A DNA stretch of 64,000 bases from Sphingomicrobium marinum (lineage in GTDB: Bacteria > Pseudomonadota > Alphaproteobacteria > Sphingomonadales > Sphingomonadaceae), in contig NZ_JANPVQ010000001.1 of assembly GCF_026157105.1 (NCBI RefSeq), positions 179,501-243,500 on the forward strand. The letters run 5' to 3'. The notes below the pieces were generated by a model. The model worked only from the letters and a program-made list of their open reading frames with translations. It searched no databases and had not been told where the DNA came from. Shown one piece after another: positions 36,495 to 45,215 of the stretch (position 1 is its first letter; the number at the start of each line of letters is the position of its first letter). The position numbers and the translations under genes are program-made.

Positions 36495-39155
36495 TCAGGG
36501 CGTCGCGACGACCAGTCTCGGCGTGTCCGCGACAATCGTGCCAAGCCGCAAATAGGGTTTGTCGGGATCGAGCGTGAAGGCTTTGCCAAGGTCCTTGGGA
36601 AGGCCAAGCGCCGTCGCCGAAGCGTCTGCCAGGACGAGGCGGTACGTGCCGTACGCCAATTGCTCCACAAGGAAGTAACCATCGAATTCGCTCCGCGTGC
36701 GACCAGCGACCTGACCGTCGGCGCCCACCAGCAGCAATTCGACACCCTCGAGCGGATTGCCGCTACCGTCGAGCAGCATGCCCTCGACCTCGCCCGATCC
36801 GACCAATCCGATTTCGATCTCGGCGGCGACGCCTGGCCGCGGCGTGACCACGCGCAGCGCGGTCCGCGGGACGAGTGTCGGATCGTCGAGCGCACTAGTA
36901 TCGACACCGATCGCGACCGGGCTATGCGTTCGCAGGCCCGCCATGCGGATCAGCCCCGCATCGTCGCTGGGATCGCCGTGCCCGGTATGGCCGGTGGTCA
37001 GCATCGCGCCTTGCACAAGCGGTTCGTCGCTATCGCGAATGCCGTTGTCATTATCGTCGCGGTAGACGGTCGCGTGGACGCTGCCGGTTCGGGCAAGCGG
37101 CGTGCGCGTAGGCTGGAAACGCGGCGCATCGAGCGAGAAGGCCAGATTGAAGCCCGCCGCCACGCTGCCATCAGTTGCCGCTTCGGCGGTTACCGCCACC
37201 GACGCAATATCGAGATTGCGGATATGCGCGACGCGGGCGCGGACGCGCCCATTGTCGGGCTCCCATACAAACCCCCCGTCCCATGCGACAAATTCGTTCT
37301 GGCTATAATAGGCGCTGATGCCAGCCCGGTTCACCCCGGTGCCGGCCAAGGCCAGTTCGACATCGCCCTGTAAACGCACATCGCCGACCCGCCCCGATCC
37401 GGCAAAGCGCGCATTAAGACTTTCAGTCGGTGGCGCCGGCCCTGCAAAACTGCGCTTCTCCCAATCGAGTTCTGCCGTGAGATTGAATCGGTCAACCAGC
37501 ATGTTGAGCCGCGTTGCCGCTGCCAAGGCGCTTGTCCCGTCGGTATAATGGCGCCACCCGACCTGGCCCGAGAGCGGGATATTCTTGCTGCCGATTTTCA
37601 CGGGCGCGAACAGCGAAACTCCATATTCCTGCTCGACCCGATCTTCGACGGCGGTGGTCCGAAAGCCGTTATTCACGGTTGCGTAGGCACCGAAGTCGAT
37701 CCCGCCGAGCTCACCGACGGCGCGCGCACGGAAGCGCTGGCCGCCTTGACTGTCCAACGCCACTGTCGCCTCGATCAGGGCATTGCCCACGGTGCGGCGA
37801 ACCGCGCCCTCGGCATAGGTCAGCCGCTCGTCGTCAAGCAGCAGGCTTTGCGCAAGGAAACCGACCGATGTTTTCTGGTCGATACCATGGTCAATGGCGA
37901 GGGTTGCTTGCGCGCGCACATTGCTCGTTGCCGTTCCGCGCCGCGGCCCGAAATCGAACAGGTCGCGTTCGGGCTGGCTAACGCTTGCAAAATACCAGGT
38001 TTCGCCCGGCGGGATCTGCTGGTCGCCGACCAGCACCTCCTCTACCCGGCGGCGAACCTGCCCTTGGGGGCCATAAAGAATGATTTCGACCTCGTTGCGT
38101 CCGTATTGCAACTCAATATCATTAAAAGCGTAGCGACCCTGGGCATTGGGCGACGCGAAGGCCAGCAACTGGCCGTTGCGATACAGTTCGGCGTCCCAGC
38201 CGGCAGGAAGCTCGCCTTCGAAGCTGACTTCATCGAAGCGGGCAAGCCGGCGCAGTGGGCGATTGGACACCATCGCCCCGCGGCCACTGCCTGCGACGTT
38301 CGAAACGCCCGTCGACCCCGTATCAAGATCGCCGATCTCAAAATGCGTGGCGTTGAGGAAGCCAAGAAGACCGCCATCGGCATCCGAGCGGTAGGCGCGG
38401 AAGCGAAACGTGCCTTCCTGGCGCTGGGTCCCCGTCAACAGGCGGGCATCAAAGGACATCTTGGCGAGTTCGCCTGAGGCGTAGACAGCGCTGTTGCGAT
38501 CGAAGCGCATGCCGCCTGCATCCGAATAGGTCACGCCGGCGGCGACAACCACGTCCATCGCCGGCATCCGCCACATTTCATACGGCAGTTTGACCTGGGG
38601 CAGGCTTGCCATATCGAAGCTGGTGCGGTTGCTCAGTCGTTCGGCGCGCCTGCGGCGCTCGGCGGCGAGCTCGATCGGTAGCTTCGCTTCGCTTTCCAGC
38701 AGCAGCATCGATCCCGAGAAATTGGGGCGCACGTTGAGCCCGAACCAGCGCTCCAGCGAAGTCGCCTTGACGCACCAACCCTCGGGCACTTCCTGTATGC
38801 TATCTTTTGATAATGCTTCGCGATTGCTATTATATGAGGCGCTCCCGGTTGCCCGGTCGATATCGATGCGATTTTCTTCCGTAAAGGCCCACCCGGAGGC
38901 GCGCTGCGCCTCGAGATCGATCTTCATCGGCACATCGAGTGCCGTCAGGAAGTCGCCAAAGACGATGCAGGGGCCGTTCGGAGTCTCGTAAGCGCGAACG
39001 CCATCGCCCAAGAGGCGGTCGCGGATCTGCAGATCGAGGAGGAACTGCTCTTCGGGGTCGGGAATCCACCGATCACCGACGGGATCACGCTCGACGGCCG
39101 CGGCGGCATTTGCCCCCACGGCCATCATCGCCCCCAGGAAGAGCGTTTTGAGCAT
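36495..39155 (-). CDS. Usher-like outer-membrane protein of a chaperone-usher system
   Basis: An 886-residue exported protein (signal peptide MLKTLFLGAMMAVGANAAAA). After an N-terminal domain of about 120 residues with two Cys (63 and 128) comes a long beta-rich region. It includes LPAGWDAELYRNGQLLAFAS and YAFNDIELQYGRNEVEIILY, which resemble the plug/middle domain of fimbrial ushers, and then barrel-like strands (GQVGWRHYTDGTSALAAATR). Two Ig-like modules end it: VYRDDNDNGIRDSDEPLVQG, an SdrD/calcium-loop type, and a carboxypeptidase-regulatory-like domain (DGYFLVEQLAYGTYRLVL). It sits directly behind the chaperone. Classical FimD ushers differ at the N-terminus. Start uncertain: GTG at 39164 is possible. 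Confidence 0.78.
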   Translation of the reverse strand: MLKTLFLGAMMAVGANAAAAVERDPVGDRWIPDPEEQFLLDLQIRDRLLGDGVRAYETPNGPCIVFGDFLTALDVPMKIDLEAQRASGWAFTEENRIDIDRATGSASYNSNREALSKDSIQEVPEGWCVKATSLERWFGLNVRPNFSGSMLLLESEAKLPIELAAERRRRAERLSNRTSFDMASLPQVKLPYEMWRMPAMDVVVAAGVTYSDAGGMRFDRNSAVYASGELAKMSFDARLLTGTQRQEGTFRFRAYRSDADGGLLGFLNATHFEIGDLDTGSTGVSNVAGSGRGAMVSNRPLRRLARFDEVSFEGELPAGWDAELYRNGQLLAFASPNAQGRYAFNDIELQYGRNEVEIILYGPQGQVRRRVEEVLVGDQQIPPGETWYFASVSQPERDLFDFGPRRGTATSNVRAQATLAIDHGIDQKTSVGFLAQSLLLDDERLTYAEGAVRRTVGNALIEATVALDSQGGQRFRARAVGELGGIDFGAYATVNNGFRTTAVEDRVEQEYGVSLFAPVKIGSKNIPLSGQVGWRHYTDGTSALAAATRLNMLVDRFNLTAELDWEKRSFAGPAPPTESLNARFAGSGRVGDVRLQGDVELALAGTGVNRAGISAYYSQNEFVAWDGGFVWEPDNGRVRARVAHIRNLDIASVAVTAEAATDGSVAAGFNLAFSLDAPRFQPTRTPLARTGSVHATVYRDDNDNGIRDSDEPLVQGAMLTTGHTGHGDPSDDAGLIRMAGLRTHSPVAIGVDTSALDDPTLVPRTALRVVTPRPGVAAEIEIGLVGSGEVEGMLLDGSGNPLEGVELLLVGADGQVAGRTRSEFDGYFLVEQLAYGTYRLVLADASATALGLPKDLGKAFTLDPDKPYLRLGTIVADTPRLVVATP

Positions 39156-39179
39156 GACCCGCACGGCCCTGATCGCTTC

Positions 39180-39986
39180 CTAGCGCAGGACCGCGTCGGT
39201 CGAGGCGATCAGCACGCTCCCCTCACTGGAAGGCGCTCGATATTCGACCTTTACCTTGCCACTCAGGTCGCCAGCATAGTCTTCGCGCACCGGAATGAGC
39301 ACGGTGCGCTTTTCGAGCTCTGTATAGACGGCAACGCCGCCAAGGCGTGCGATCGGCAACTCTTCGCCATCTTTCCATACCTCGATCGCGCCAAATGTGC
39401 TGCGATCACCGGCGCGCGTGAGGTCAACCGCCACTGCAGGGCGCCCATCGCGCGATGCGACACGAACGTCGGCGATCGCAGCTTCGACCTGGAGGCGGCC
39501 AAGACGCACGATCACCGGAATCGTCACACCGTAAATGGGCGTGAGACGAAAGCTGATGCCCTCCGCTGCGCCCGACTGTTCCACAGGGCGCGGCTTGGGA
39601 ATGGCGCGAAACAGCAGGTGAATCCTATATTCGCCGTCCGCGAGCCCTGCAGGCGGACGGGCGGAGATACGGATTGCCTGGGGCTGACCCGGCGGCAAGG
39701 TGACCCGGCGCGGGGCGAAAATCACCATGTCGCGCGCGGTAGTTTCGCGTTCGCTCGCCGTTTCAACTTCGGCCAGCGATCCGTCGGGCATCATCCGGCG
39801 CAACTCGGCGGTGACGCGATAGGTGGCTTCTTCTTCGCCGATATTGTTGAGGATGATCTGGGTACCGCGCCCGCCATCGAGAATGACGCGCGTCGGTGCG
39901 ACCAACAGGTCGCCGACACCGGCCTGCGCCGGCTGCGCCAGGGCGACGATTGCGGCGGCGGCCAAAACGTGGCGAAGAAAATGCAT
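39180..39986 (-). CDS. PapD-like periplasmic chaperone
   Basis: A 268-residue secreted protein (signal peptide ending AQPAQA). LLVAPTRVILDGGRGTQIIL is the first beta strand of the Ig-like N-domain with the Arg that anchors subunit C-termini in PapD-type chaperones. APRRVTLPPGQPQAIRISAR and LADGEYRIHLLFRAIPKP form the G1/F1 region. A second Ig domain follows. The start has GGAGGG five bases upstream; earlier in-frame Mets lie in non-coding sequence. The gap to the pilin gene holds a terminator hairpin. Confidence 0.88.
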   Translation of the reverse strand: MHFLRHVLAAAAIVALAQPAQAGVGDLLVAPTRVILDGGRGTQIILNNIGEEEATYRVTAELRRMMPDGSLAEVETASERETTARDMVIFAPRRVTLPPGQPQAIRISARPPAGLADGEYRIHLLFRAIPKPRPVEQSGAAEGISFRLTPIYGVTIPVIVRLGRLQVEAAIADVRVASRDGRPAVAVDLTRAGDRSTFGAIEVWKDGEELPIARLGGVAVYTELEKRTVLIPVREDYAGDLSGKVKVEYRAPSSEGSVLIASTDAVLR

Positions 39987-40120
39987 GAAAACCCTCCATC
40001 TGGCGGCGCAGAAAAAGCACCGTTTCGGAGGGTTCTGGCGTCTAATGGTTAATAAGGCGCAAACCATGAGTGGAAAAACGCCGGAAAGGCTAGATGGTCG
40101 GTCCGGATCGGAGATACGAA

Positions 40121-40152
40121 AAGGGCGGCGAGCCATCCGGCCCACCGCCCTT
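40121..40152 (-). terminator. Hairpin between pilin and chaperone genes
   Basis: AAGGGCGG (40121-40128) pairs with CCGCCCTT (40145-40152) across a 16-base loop. Read on the minus strand the stem is followed by TTTTCG. It lies 24 bases behind the DUF4402 pilin stop and 135 bases before the chaperone start, so it likely lowers transcription into the chaperone and usher genes. Confidence 0.6.
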
Positions 40153-40175
40153 CTGCGCGTCAGGAGAAGCGACGC

Positions 40176-40748
40176 TTACTGGTAGTCGGCCGTAACGGTG
40201 AACGAACCTTCATATTCGCCTTCGACCGTGGTGTCGGCGACCGTCAGCGAACCACCGACGTAGAAGTCTTCGCCCGGAGCGCCCGAGTTCGTCAGGTTGA
40301 CGTCGTAAAAGCCATCCGAATCGCTGTCGGTCATGTCGGTCGACAGGTTGACGGTCAGCGTGTCGGTGCCGCCGACGACCGTGATCGTCGCGGTGGCGGG
40401 CAGCGAAACGTTGACTTCCTGGCCCTGCGTACCGGTGATGTTGTAGTTGATCGCCGCAGCAACCGCGCCCGTGCAGACGAAGTCGGTGCCGCAAGCGCCG
40501 GCGGTGCCGACGGTGCCGGCCGAGCTGGGCGCGATGCTGACGACCGCGCTGGTGCCGGTAGCGCCAGCCGGAAGAACGATCGTGCCGAAGTCGAGCGTGT
40601 CGTTGCCGACGATGGTCAGCGTCAGCGGCTTCACGACGCGCGCCTTGGCCTTACCGTTCGAGTTCGAAACGGGCGCGGCGAACGCCGGCGTCGCAACGAG
40701 AGCAACAGCAGCCGTACCCATCACGGCGATTTTCTTGAAGTTGGTCAT
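40176..40748 (-). CDS. DUF4402 pilin-like subunit (probable major subunit)
   Basis: A 190-residue secreted beta protein. The signal peptide ends TPAFA and the mature part begins APVSNSNGKAKARVVKPLTL, an N-terminal extension with alternating hydrophobics that could donate a strand. The domain is Gly/Thr/Val-rich with one likely disulfide (GACGTDFVCTG). The C-terminus EGEYEGSFTVTADYQ has Gly 14 residues from the end, alternating hydrophobics and a penultimate Tyr, the pattern chaperones recognise in pilins. The start at MTNFKKIA has GGGGA upstream. It precedes the chaperone and usher genes. Confidence 0.85.
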   Translation of the reverse strand: MTNFKKIAVMGTAAVALVATPAFAAPVSNSNGKAKARVVKPLTLTIVGNDTLDFGTIVLPAGATGTSAVVSIAPSSAGTVGTAGACGTDFVCTGAVAAAINYNITGTQGQEVNVSLPATATITVVGGTDTLTVNLSTDMTDSDSDGFYDVNLTNSGAPGEDFYVGGSLTVADTTVEGEYEGSFTVTADYQ

Positions 40749-40903
40749 AATCTCAATTCCCCACTGGTCCATATTTTTAGCCGGACCCGGAAAACCTCAT
40801 TTCGGGCCCGGTCCGTGATGCAGCTATTAACCAGTCCCGCTTACTGATCCCCTGAAGGTCATGGTAAAAACGGCGTTAAGGATTGATCGAAAATGGATCG
40901 AAT

Positions 40904-41431
40904 TTAGCGGTATTCCGCCACGATTGGCACATCGCCCCGATAATCGCCCTCCGCAGCACCGCTGATTTCCAGCCGTCCGCCGAAGCGGAATCGCAATTCG
41001 CCATTGGCATCGAGTTCGGGTTGCGAGGGCAGGTCGTGTTCGATCGATTCGAGGCGGATGCGACCGCCTTCGATATTGTGCAGCTCGATACGGCTGGGCA
41101 GGCTGATCGAGATGCGGCGACCCGCTTCGCCGCGAATCACCACTTCGCCGACCATGGCCCGCGCCGACAGGGCGGCGATACCGCCCTCGGTCATTCGCGC
41201 GCCGGTCGCCGCAAGCGTCGCGCTACCATCGCCAAGAACGACCAATTGATCGAAGTCGAGCATTGTCTCGACCGAAAGCTGCACGCGCTCTTCGGCTTTA
41301 TCGACGGGATCGACGATGAGCTCGGGTGTATCGCACAAGCGGCATTGCGCCGCCGCCGGGGTAACCGACACGGTTAGGGTCGCCAGCACCGCGACTGCGG
41401 CCAGGCAGAAAAGGGCAAATCGGCCCGTCAT
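40904..41431 (-). CDS. DUF4402 pilin-like subunit (possible tip or minor subunit)
   Basis: 175 residues; a signal peptide ending PAAAQ and a CRLC pair right at the mature N-terminus. The body is beta-rich (ALSARAMVGEVVIRGEAGRR) and the end EGDYRGDVPIVAEYR again shows Gly at position 14 from the C-terminus and a penultimate Tyr. It is the first gene of the chaperone-usher block, 155 bases ahead of the pilin gene. Whether it is the adhesin, an anchor or a starter subunit is not known. Confidence 0.8.
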   Translation of the reverse strand: MTGRFALFCLAAVAVLATLTVSVTPAAAQCRLCDTPELIVDPVDKAEERVQLSVETMLDFDQLVVLGDGSATLAATGARMTEGGIAALSARAMVGEVVIRGEAGRRISISLPSRIELHNIEGGRIRLESIEHDLPSQPELDANGELRFRFGGRLEISGAAEGDYRGDVPIVAEYR

Positions 41432-41515
41432 GGGAGAAAGTGCTAGGCAGCAAGGGTGAAAACAGGGTTAATGACGTCGCAACTATTTTGATTGTCGCGC
41501 GGTTGGAGGATCATC

Positions 41516-41914
41516 ATGACCAAGCAGAAGCTGACCGATGCCGAATGGCGCGCGCGCCTCTCTTCCGAAGAATATCGCATTCTGCGTGAAGCCGGCACCG
41601 AACCACCTTTTTCGGGCGCGCTCAACGTCGAGAAGCGTGATGGCAAGTATCACTGCGCCGGTTGCGGCGTGGTGCTGTTCACCTCGGACAGCAAATATGA
41701 CAGCGGATCCGGGTGGCCCAGCTTTACCGATCCTGCTGAAAACGAGGCCATCAGCGAACATCGCGATGAAAGTCACGGCATGAGCCGGGTGGAAATACGC
41801 TGTTCAGCTTGCGACGGCCATCTTGGCCATGTCTTCCCTGACGGTCCGGGACCCAGCGGCCTGCGCTATTGCGTCAATAGTGCCAGCCTCGACTTCCAGC
41901 CCGACGAGAAGTGA
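41516..41914 (+). CDS. msrB: Peptide-methionine (R)-S-oxide reductase
   Basis: A 132-residue MsrB that repairs oxidised methionine. Four zinc Cys lie in [11 protein letters not shown] and [14 protein letters not shown]; the catalytic Cys is in [12 protein letters not shown], and [11 protein letters not shown] is the substrate loop. GGAGGA precedes the start at MTKQK. Confidence 0.97.
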   Translation: MTKQKLTDAEWRARLSSEEYRILREAGTEPPFSGALNVEKRDGKYHCAGCGVVLFTSDSKYDSGSGWPSFTDPAENEAISEHRDESHGMSRVEIRCSACDGHLGHVFPDGPGPSGLRYCVNSASLDFQPDEK

Positions 41915-41968
41915 TGCTTGTCGCCGGAGCGGTCCGGCCCTAGCTGTCGGGGTGGAGAGGAAGCCTAT

Positions 41969-44092
41969 TTGACGCGAGTGTTCAAACGACTGGTGATCTG
42001 GGGCGGCGCATTTGCGCTGCTTTGTCTTGTGGTTCTCGGCATCGCCGTCGCCGTCGCCTACCACTCGCTCCCGTCCTATCAGCAGCTTACCGATCGCGAA
42101 GATCTGGGCCAAACAATCCGCGTGCGCGCGGACGATGGATCGGTGCTGGTCGAAATCGGCCCGCAATTCGGGCGCTGGCTGACCTACGACGAAATCCCGC
42201 AAACCATGAAAAGCGCAATGATTGCGGTCGAAGACCGGCGCTTCAGGTCGCACTTCGGGATTGACCCCATCGGCATCGCGCGCGGAATTTGGGTGTCGCT
42301 CCAGACGGGCGATCGCGTCGCCGGGGTCTCCACTATTTCGCAGCAACTCGCGCGCAACATCTTTCTCACGCCAAAGCGTGACGTCGGGCGTAAGACGCGC
42401 GAAGCGATCATCGCGATGGCGCTGGAGGCCAAGTTCTCCAAGAATCAGATCCTCGAACTCTATCTCAATCGCGTCTATTTCGGCGGCGGGGCTTATGGCA
42501 TCGATGCGGCCAGCCGGACTTTCTATGGCCACAGCGCCGAGAGGATGACGGTCGGCGAGGCGGCGATTATCGCAGGGCTGGTCAAGGCACCGTCCAACTA
42601 TTCGCCGACCGCCGATATCGAAGCTGCGCAGGGCCGCGCGAGCGTCGTGCTCGATCTCATGGTCGACCACGGCTTCCTGCCCGCAAGCGCGCGCGCCGGG
42701 GTCGATCCGGCCGAAATTCGTCTCGAAGAACGCACCAACGAAAATAGCGCGCGCTATTTCACCGATTGGGCGCTACCCCAACTCGAGACGCTGATCGACG
42801 AGACCAACGAACCTATCGATGTCTGGACGACGCTCGATCCCGGGATGCAGGACGCCGCCAGCGATGCGGTCAACGCGCACGCACCCGCCGGAGCGCAAGG
42901 CGCGCTCGTGGCGATCGATCGCGACGGTGCCGTGCGCGCGCTCGTGGGCGGGCTCGATTATGTCGACAGCATCTACAATCGCGCCACGGTCGCCAAGCGC
43001 CAGCCGGGGTCGAGCTTCAAATTGTTCGTGTATCTCACCGCGCTCGAAAACGGGTGGCGGCCCGATGACCAGGTCGTCGACGAGCCCATTACGATTGGCG
43101 ACTGGTCGCCGCGCAACTCGAACCGCACCAACCTTGGTGTCATCACCTTGCGCGAGGCCTTTGCCCGTTCGGTCAATACGGTGAGCGCGCAAATCGGGGC
43201 TGAGTTGGGCTTCGCCACAATCGCCCGGATGGCCGCGCGTTTCGGTATCACCGACGATATCAACACCTATCCCTCGATGGTGCTGGGGACGAGCAACGTG
43301 CGGCTCATCGAGATGACCAAAGCTTTTGCCGCGGTGCATCGCGGCGGCACTTCGATGCCGCCATACGCGATCAAGCGCGTGGTGACTGCGTCGGGGCAGC
43401 TCCTGTACGATCATCAGGAGGCGCAGCCGCGGGTGCTGGTGGCCCAATGGGTCGCGCGCGACATGACCGACCTTTTGCAAAGCGCCGTGCAGTCAGGCAC
43501 CGGCCGTGCTGCGCAGATCGGGCGTCCCGTCGCCGGCAAGACCGGCACCACTTCGGACAATCGCGACGGCTGGTTCATCGGCTTTTCGAGCGGGCTGACC
43601 GCAGGCGTCTGGTACGGCCGCGACGATAATGGCCGCGTGCCAGGGCTGGGTGGCGGCACCGCCCCTGCCCGTGCGTTCAGCGATTTCATGCGCGTCGCCG
43701 TGGCCAATCGCCCGGTCGAACAGTTCGAGGTCAACGCGCCGGTCCCCGACTGGCAGATCGAACCCGATGACGAAACCTGGCTGCTCGATCAGCCTTTGTT
43801 CGACGAGGATGGCAATCCGATCCTTCGCGACGATCTCGATCCGCTCGCGCCGCGCCCGGGCGACGATGACGACCTTAGCTGGATCGACGATGCCTTGCGC
43901 CGCGGGCAGGAAGAACAGCCCAGCGAACTGGATCGCACGCTGGATGAACAGCGCCGCCAGCGACAGCAGCAGCAGCGTCGCCAGCAGCAAGAGCAGCAGC
44001 CCGAAACCCCGCCCGCCCCGGGTGGCGCGCGGATTATCCGTGTGCCCGAACCTGCCCCGTCAACGCCCGATCCGTTGCAACCGCGGCCCTAA
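41969..44092 (+). CDS. Penicillin-binding protein 1A
   Basis: A 707-residue bifunctional peptidoglycan synthase. An N-terminal helix (IWGGAFALLCLVVLGIAV) precedes the glycosyltransferase domain (MIAVEDRRFRSHFGIDPIG, ARNIFLTPKRDVGRK, YLNRVYFGGGAYGIDAA) and the transpeptidase domain with PGSSFKLF (SxxK), SVN, and GKTGTTSDNRDGWFIG (KTG). The tail is Gln/Pro-rich and disordered. The start is taken as TTG at 41969 because GGAGAGGAAG lies just upstream; no good ATG exists near it. The last 33 bases overlap the convergent peptidase gene. Confidence 0.93.
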   Translation: MTRVFKRLVIWGGAFALLCLVVLGIAVAVAYHSLPSYQQLTDREDLGQTIRVRADDGSVLVEIGPQFGRWLTYDEIPQTMKSAMIAVEDRRFRSHFGIDPIGIARGIWVSLQTGDRVAGVSTISQQLARNIFLTPKRDVGRKTREAIIAMALEAKFSKNQILELYLNRVYFGGGAYGIDAASRTFYGHSAERMTVGEAAIIAGLVKAPSNYSPTADIEAAQGRASVVLDLMVDHGFLPASARAGVDPAEIRLEERTNENSARYFTDWALPQLETLIDETNEPIDVWTTLDPGMQDAASDAVNAHAPAGAQGALVAIDRDGAVRALVGGLDYVDSIYNRATVAKRQPGSSFKLFVYLTALENGWRPDDQVVDEPITIGDWSPRNSNRTNLGVITLREAFARSVNTVSAQIGAELGFATIARMAARFGITDDINTYPSMVLGTSNVRLIEMTKAFAAVHRGGTSMPPYAIKRVVTASGQLLYDHQEAQPRVLVAQWVARDMTDLLQSAVQSGTGRAAQIGRPVAGKTGTTSDNRDGWFIGFSSGLTAGVWYGRDDNGRVPGLGGGTAPARAFSDFMRVAVANRPVEQFEVNAPVPDWQIEPDDETWLLDQPLFDEDGNPILRDDLDPLAPRPGDDDDLSWIDDALRRGQEEQPSELDRTLDEQRRQRQQQQRRQQQEQQPETPPAPGGARIIRVPEPAPSTPDPLQPRP

Positions 44093-44773
44093 TTCGCGCA
44101 GCAACCGGCGCGCTTTTGACGTCGGTCCGCCGAAAAGTTGCTGTTCGAGCCGATGGAACTCTCGGCCATGATCCATGTGTATGCGGTGGGCTACTTCGTG
44201 CGCCGCGACATAGCGTCGCACGTCATCGGGGGCGCAGACCAGCCGCCAGCTGAAACGCAGCTTGCCGTCATGCGTACAGCTGCCCCAGCGCGTGCGGGCG
44301 TCGCCCACGCTGACGGCGCGGACATTCACCTCGGCAAGGCGAGCGAACTCGGCGACATCGTCTGATAGGAGGCGGCGCGCTTCATCGCGCAACCATTTTT
44401 CGACGCGGCGGCCGAAGCTTTCTTCGGATCCCCCGCCCTGAAGCGTCTCGCCAATGCGCTCGATGCGTCGCGGTAGATCGGCGGCATGGCGGAGCATCAG
44501 CCGACCGTCACGAAAGGGGATGGTCGCGCCCGGCACGAAAGGCGTCGCGGTTGCGCGGCCCTCGCGCTGTTGTTCGATCCAGTCGGCCTGCGTTTGAACC
44601 CAGGCCCTCGCCTTGCGCTCGCTGGCGCGGGGCGGGAGTGTCAGCAGCAACCGATCGCCAATCGCGTCGTAGCGCAGCTTCATGCGCCGCGCCCTGCGGT
44701 GCCGTCGGACGACCAGTTCGAGATCGCTAGAGTGGGCGGTCGACAAGGTGATGCTCGATATCTCCGGCGTCAT
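44060..44773 (-). CDS. YgjP-like zinc metallopeptidase (DUF45/M48)
   Basis: A 237-residue protein with the zinc motif AAHEVAHRIHMDHGREFH (HExxH plus a third His). Basic residues early on (LVVRRHRRARRMKLRYDA), then RWGSCTHDGKLRFSWRLVCA, mark it as a SprT/YgjP-type hydrolase. Family function is unclear. The start overlaps the YcgN gene by 47 bases and the 3' end overlaps PBP1A by 33; a later start such as the TTG at 44746 is possible. Confidence 0.85.
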   Translation of the reverse strand: MTPEISSITLSTAHSSDLELVVRRHRRARRMKLRYDAIGDRLLLTLPPRASERKARAWVQTQADWIEQQREGRATATPFVPGATIPFRDGRLMLRHAADLPRRIERIGETLQGGGSEESFGRRVEKWLRDEARRLLSDDVAEFARLAEVNVRAVSVGDARTRWGSCTHDGKLRFSWRLVCAPDDVRRYVAAHEVAHRIHMDHGREFHRLEQQLFGGPTSKARRLLRELGPRLQRIGR

Positions 44774-45164
44774 CTTCGCTTATCGCCCAGCCGCGCACCG
44801 ATATGCCGGCGTGGTGTACGCTCTGCGGGTCGCCGCTGATCAAATAGTGCCAATCGCGCAGCGGCTTGCCTTCGGCGCGCAACCGGTAGGCGCAGGTTGC
44901 AGGTAGCCAGCCCAACCCGTCGACCGATGCCTTGGTCAGCGTCACGCAGTCGGGCACGTGGCGTTTGCGGTCAGGATAATCGCGGCAGCGGATCGTCTCG
45001 AGATCGAGCATCCGGCAGGCTATGTCGGTGGCATAATAGGCACCAGTGTCGGCATCTTCAGCCTTGTGCATGCAGCAGCGTCCGCAGCCATCGCACAACG
45101 CCTCCCATTCGCCGGCGTCGAGAGCGGCCAAGGGCTTTTCCCAAAACGGTTTTTTGCTATTCAT
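44727..45164 (-). CDS. ycgN: YcgN family cysteine cluster protein
   Basis: A 145-residue UPF0260 protein. The Cys cluster LCDGCGRCCMHKAED, with further Cys in DIACRMLDLETIRCRDY, VPDCVTLTKA and PATCAYRLRAEGKPL, suggests a metal or Fe-S centre. MNSKKPFWEKPLAALDAGEW opens it, as usual. It overlaps the peptidase gene downstream and is divergent from the ankyrin gene. Confidence 0.9.
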   Translation of the reverse strand: MNSKKPFWEKPLAALDAGEWEALCDGCGRCCMHKAEDADTGAYYATDIACRMLDLETIRCRDYPDRKRHVPDCVTLTKASVDGLGWLPATCAYRLRAEGKPLRDWHYLISGDPQSVHHAGISVRGWAISEDDAGDIEHHLVDRPL

Positions 45165-45215
45165 CTTCGATAGTGTAAGCCGCCCCCAAGACGAATCCCA
45201 AGAGAGAATTGCCCC

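Noticed and set aside
36429-38477. Plus-strand frames of about 310 residues
   Set aside because: They begin inside the tRNA or lie antisense to the usher gene and have no recognisable motif.
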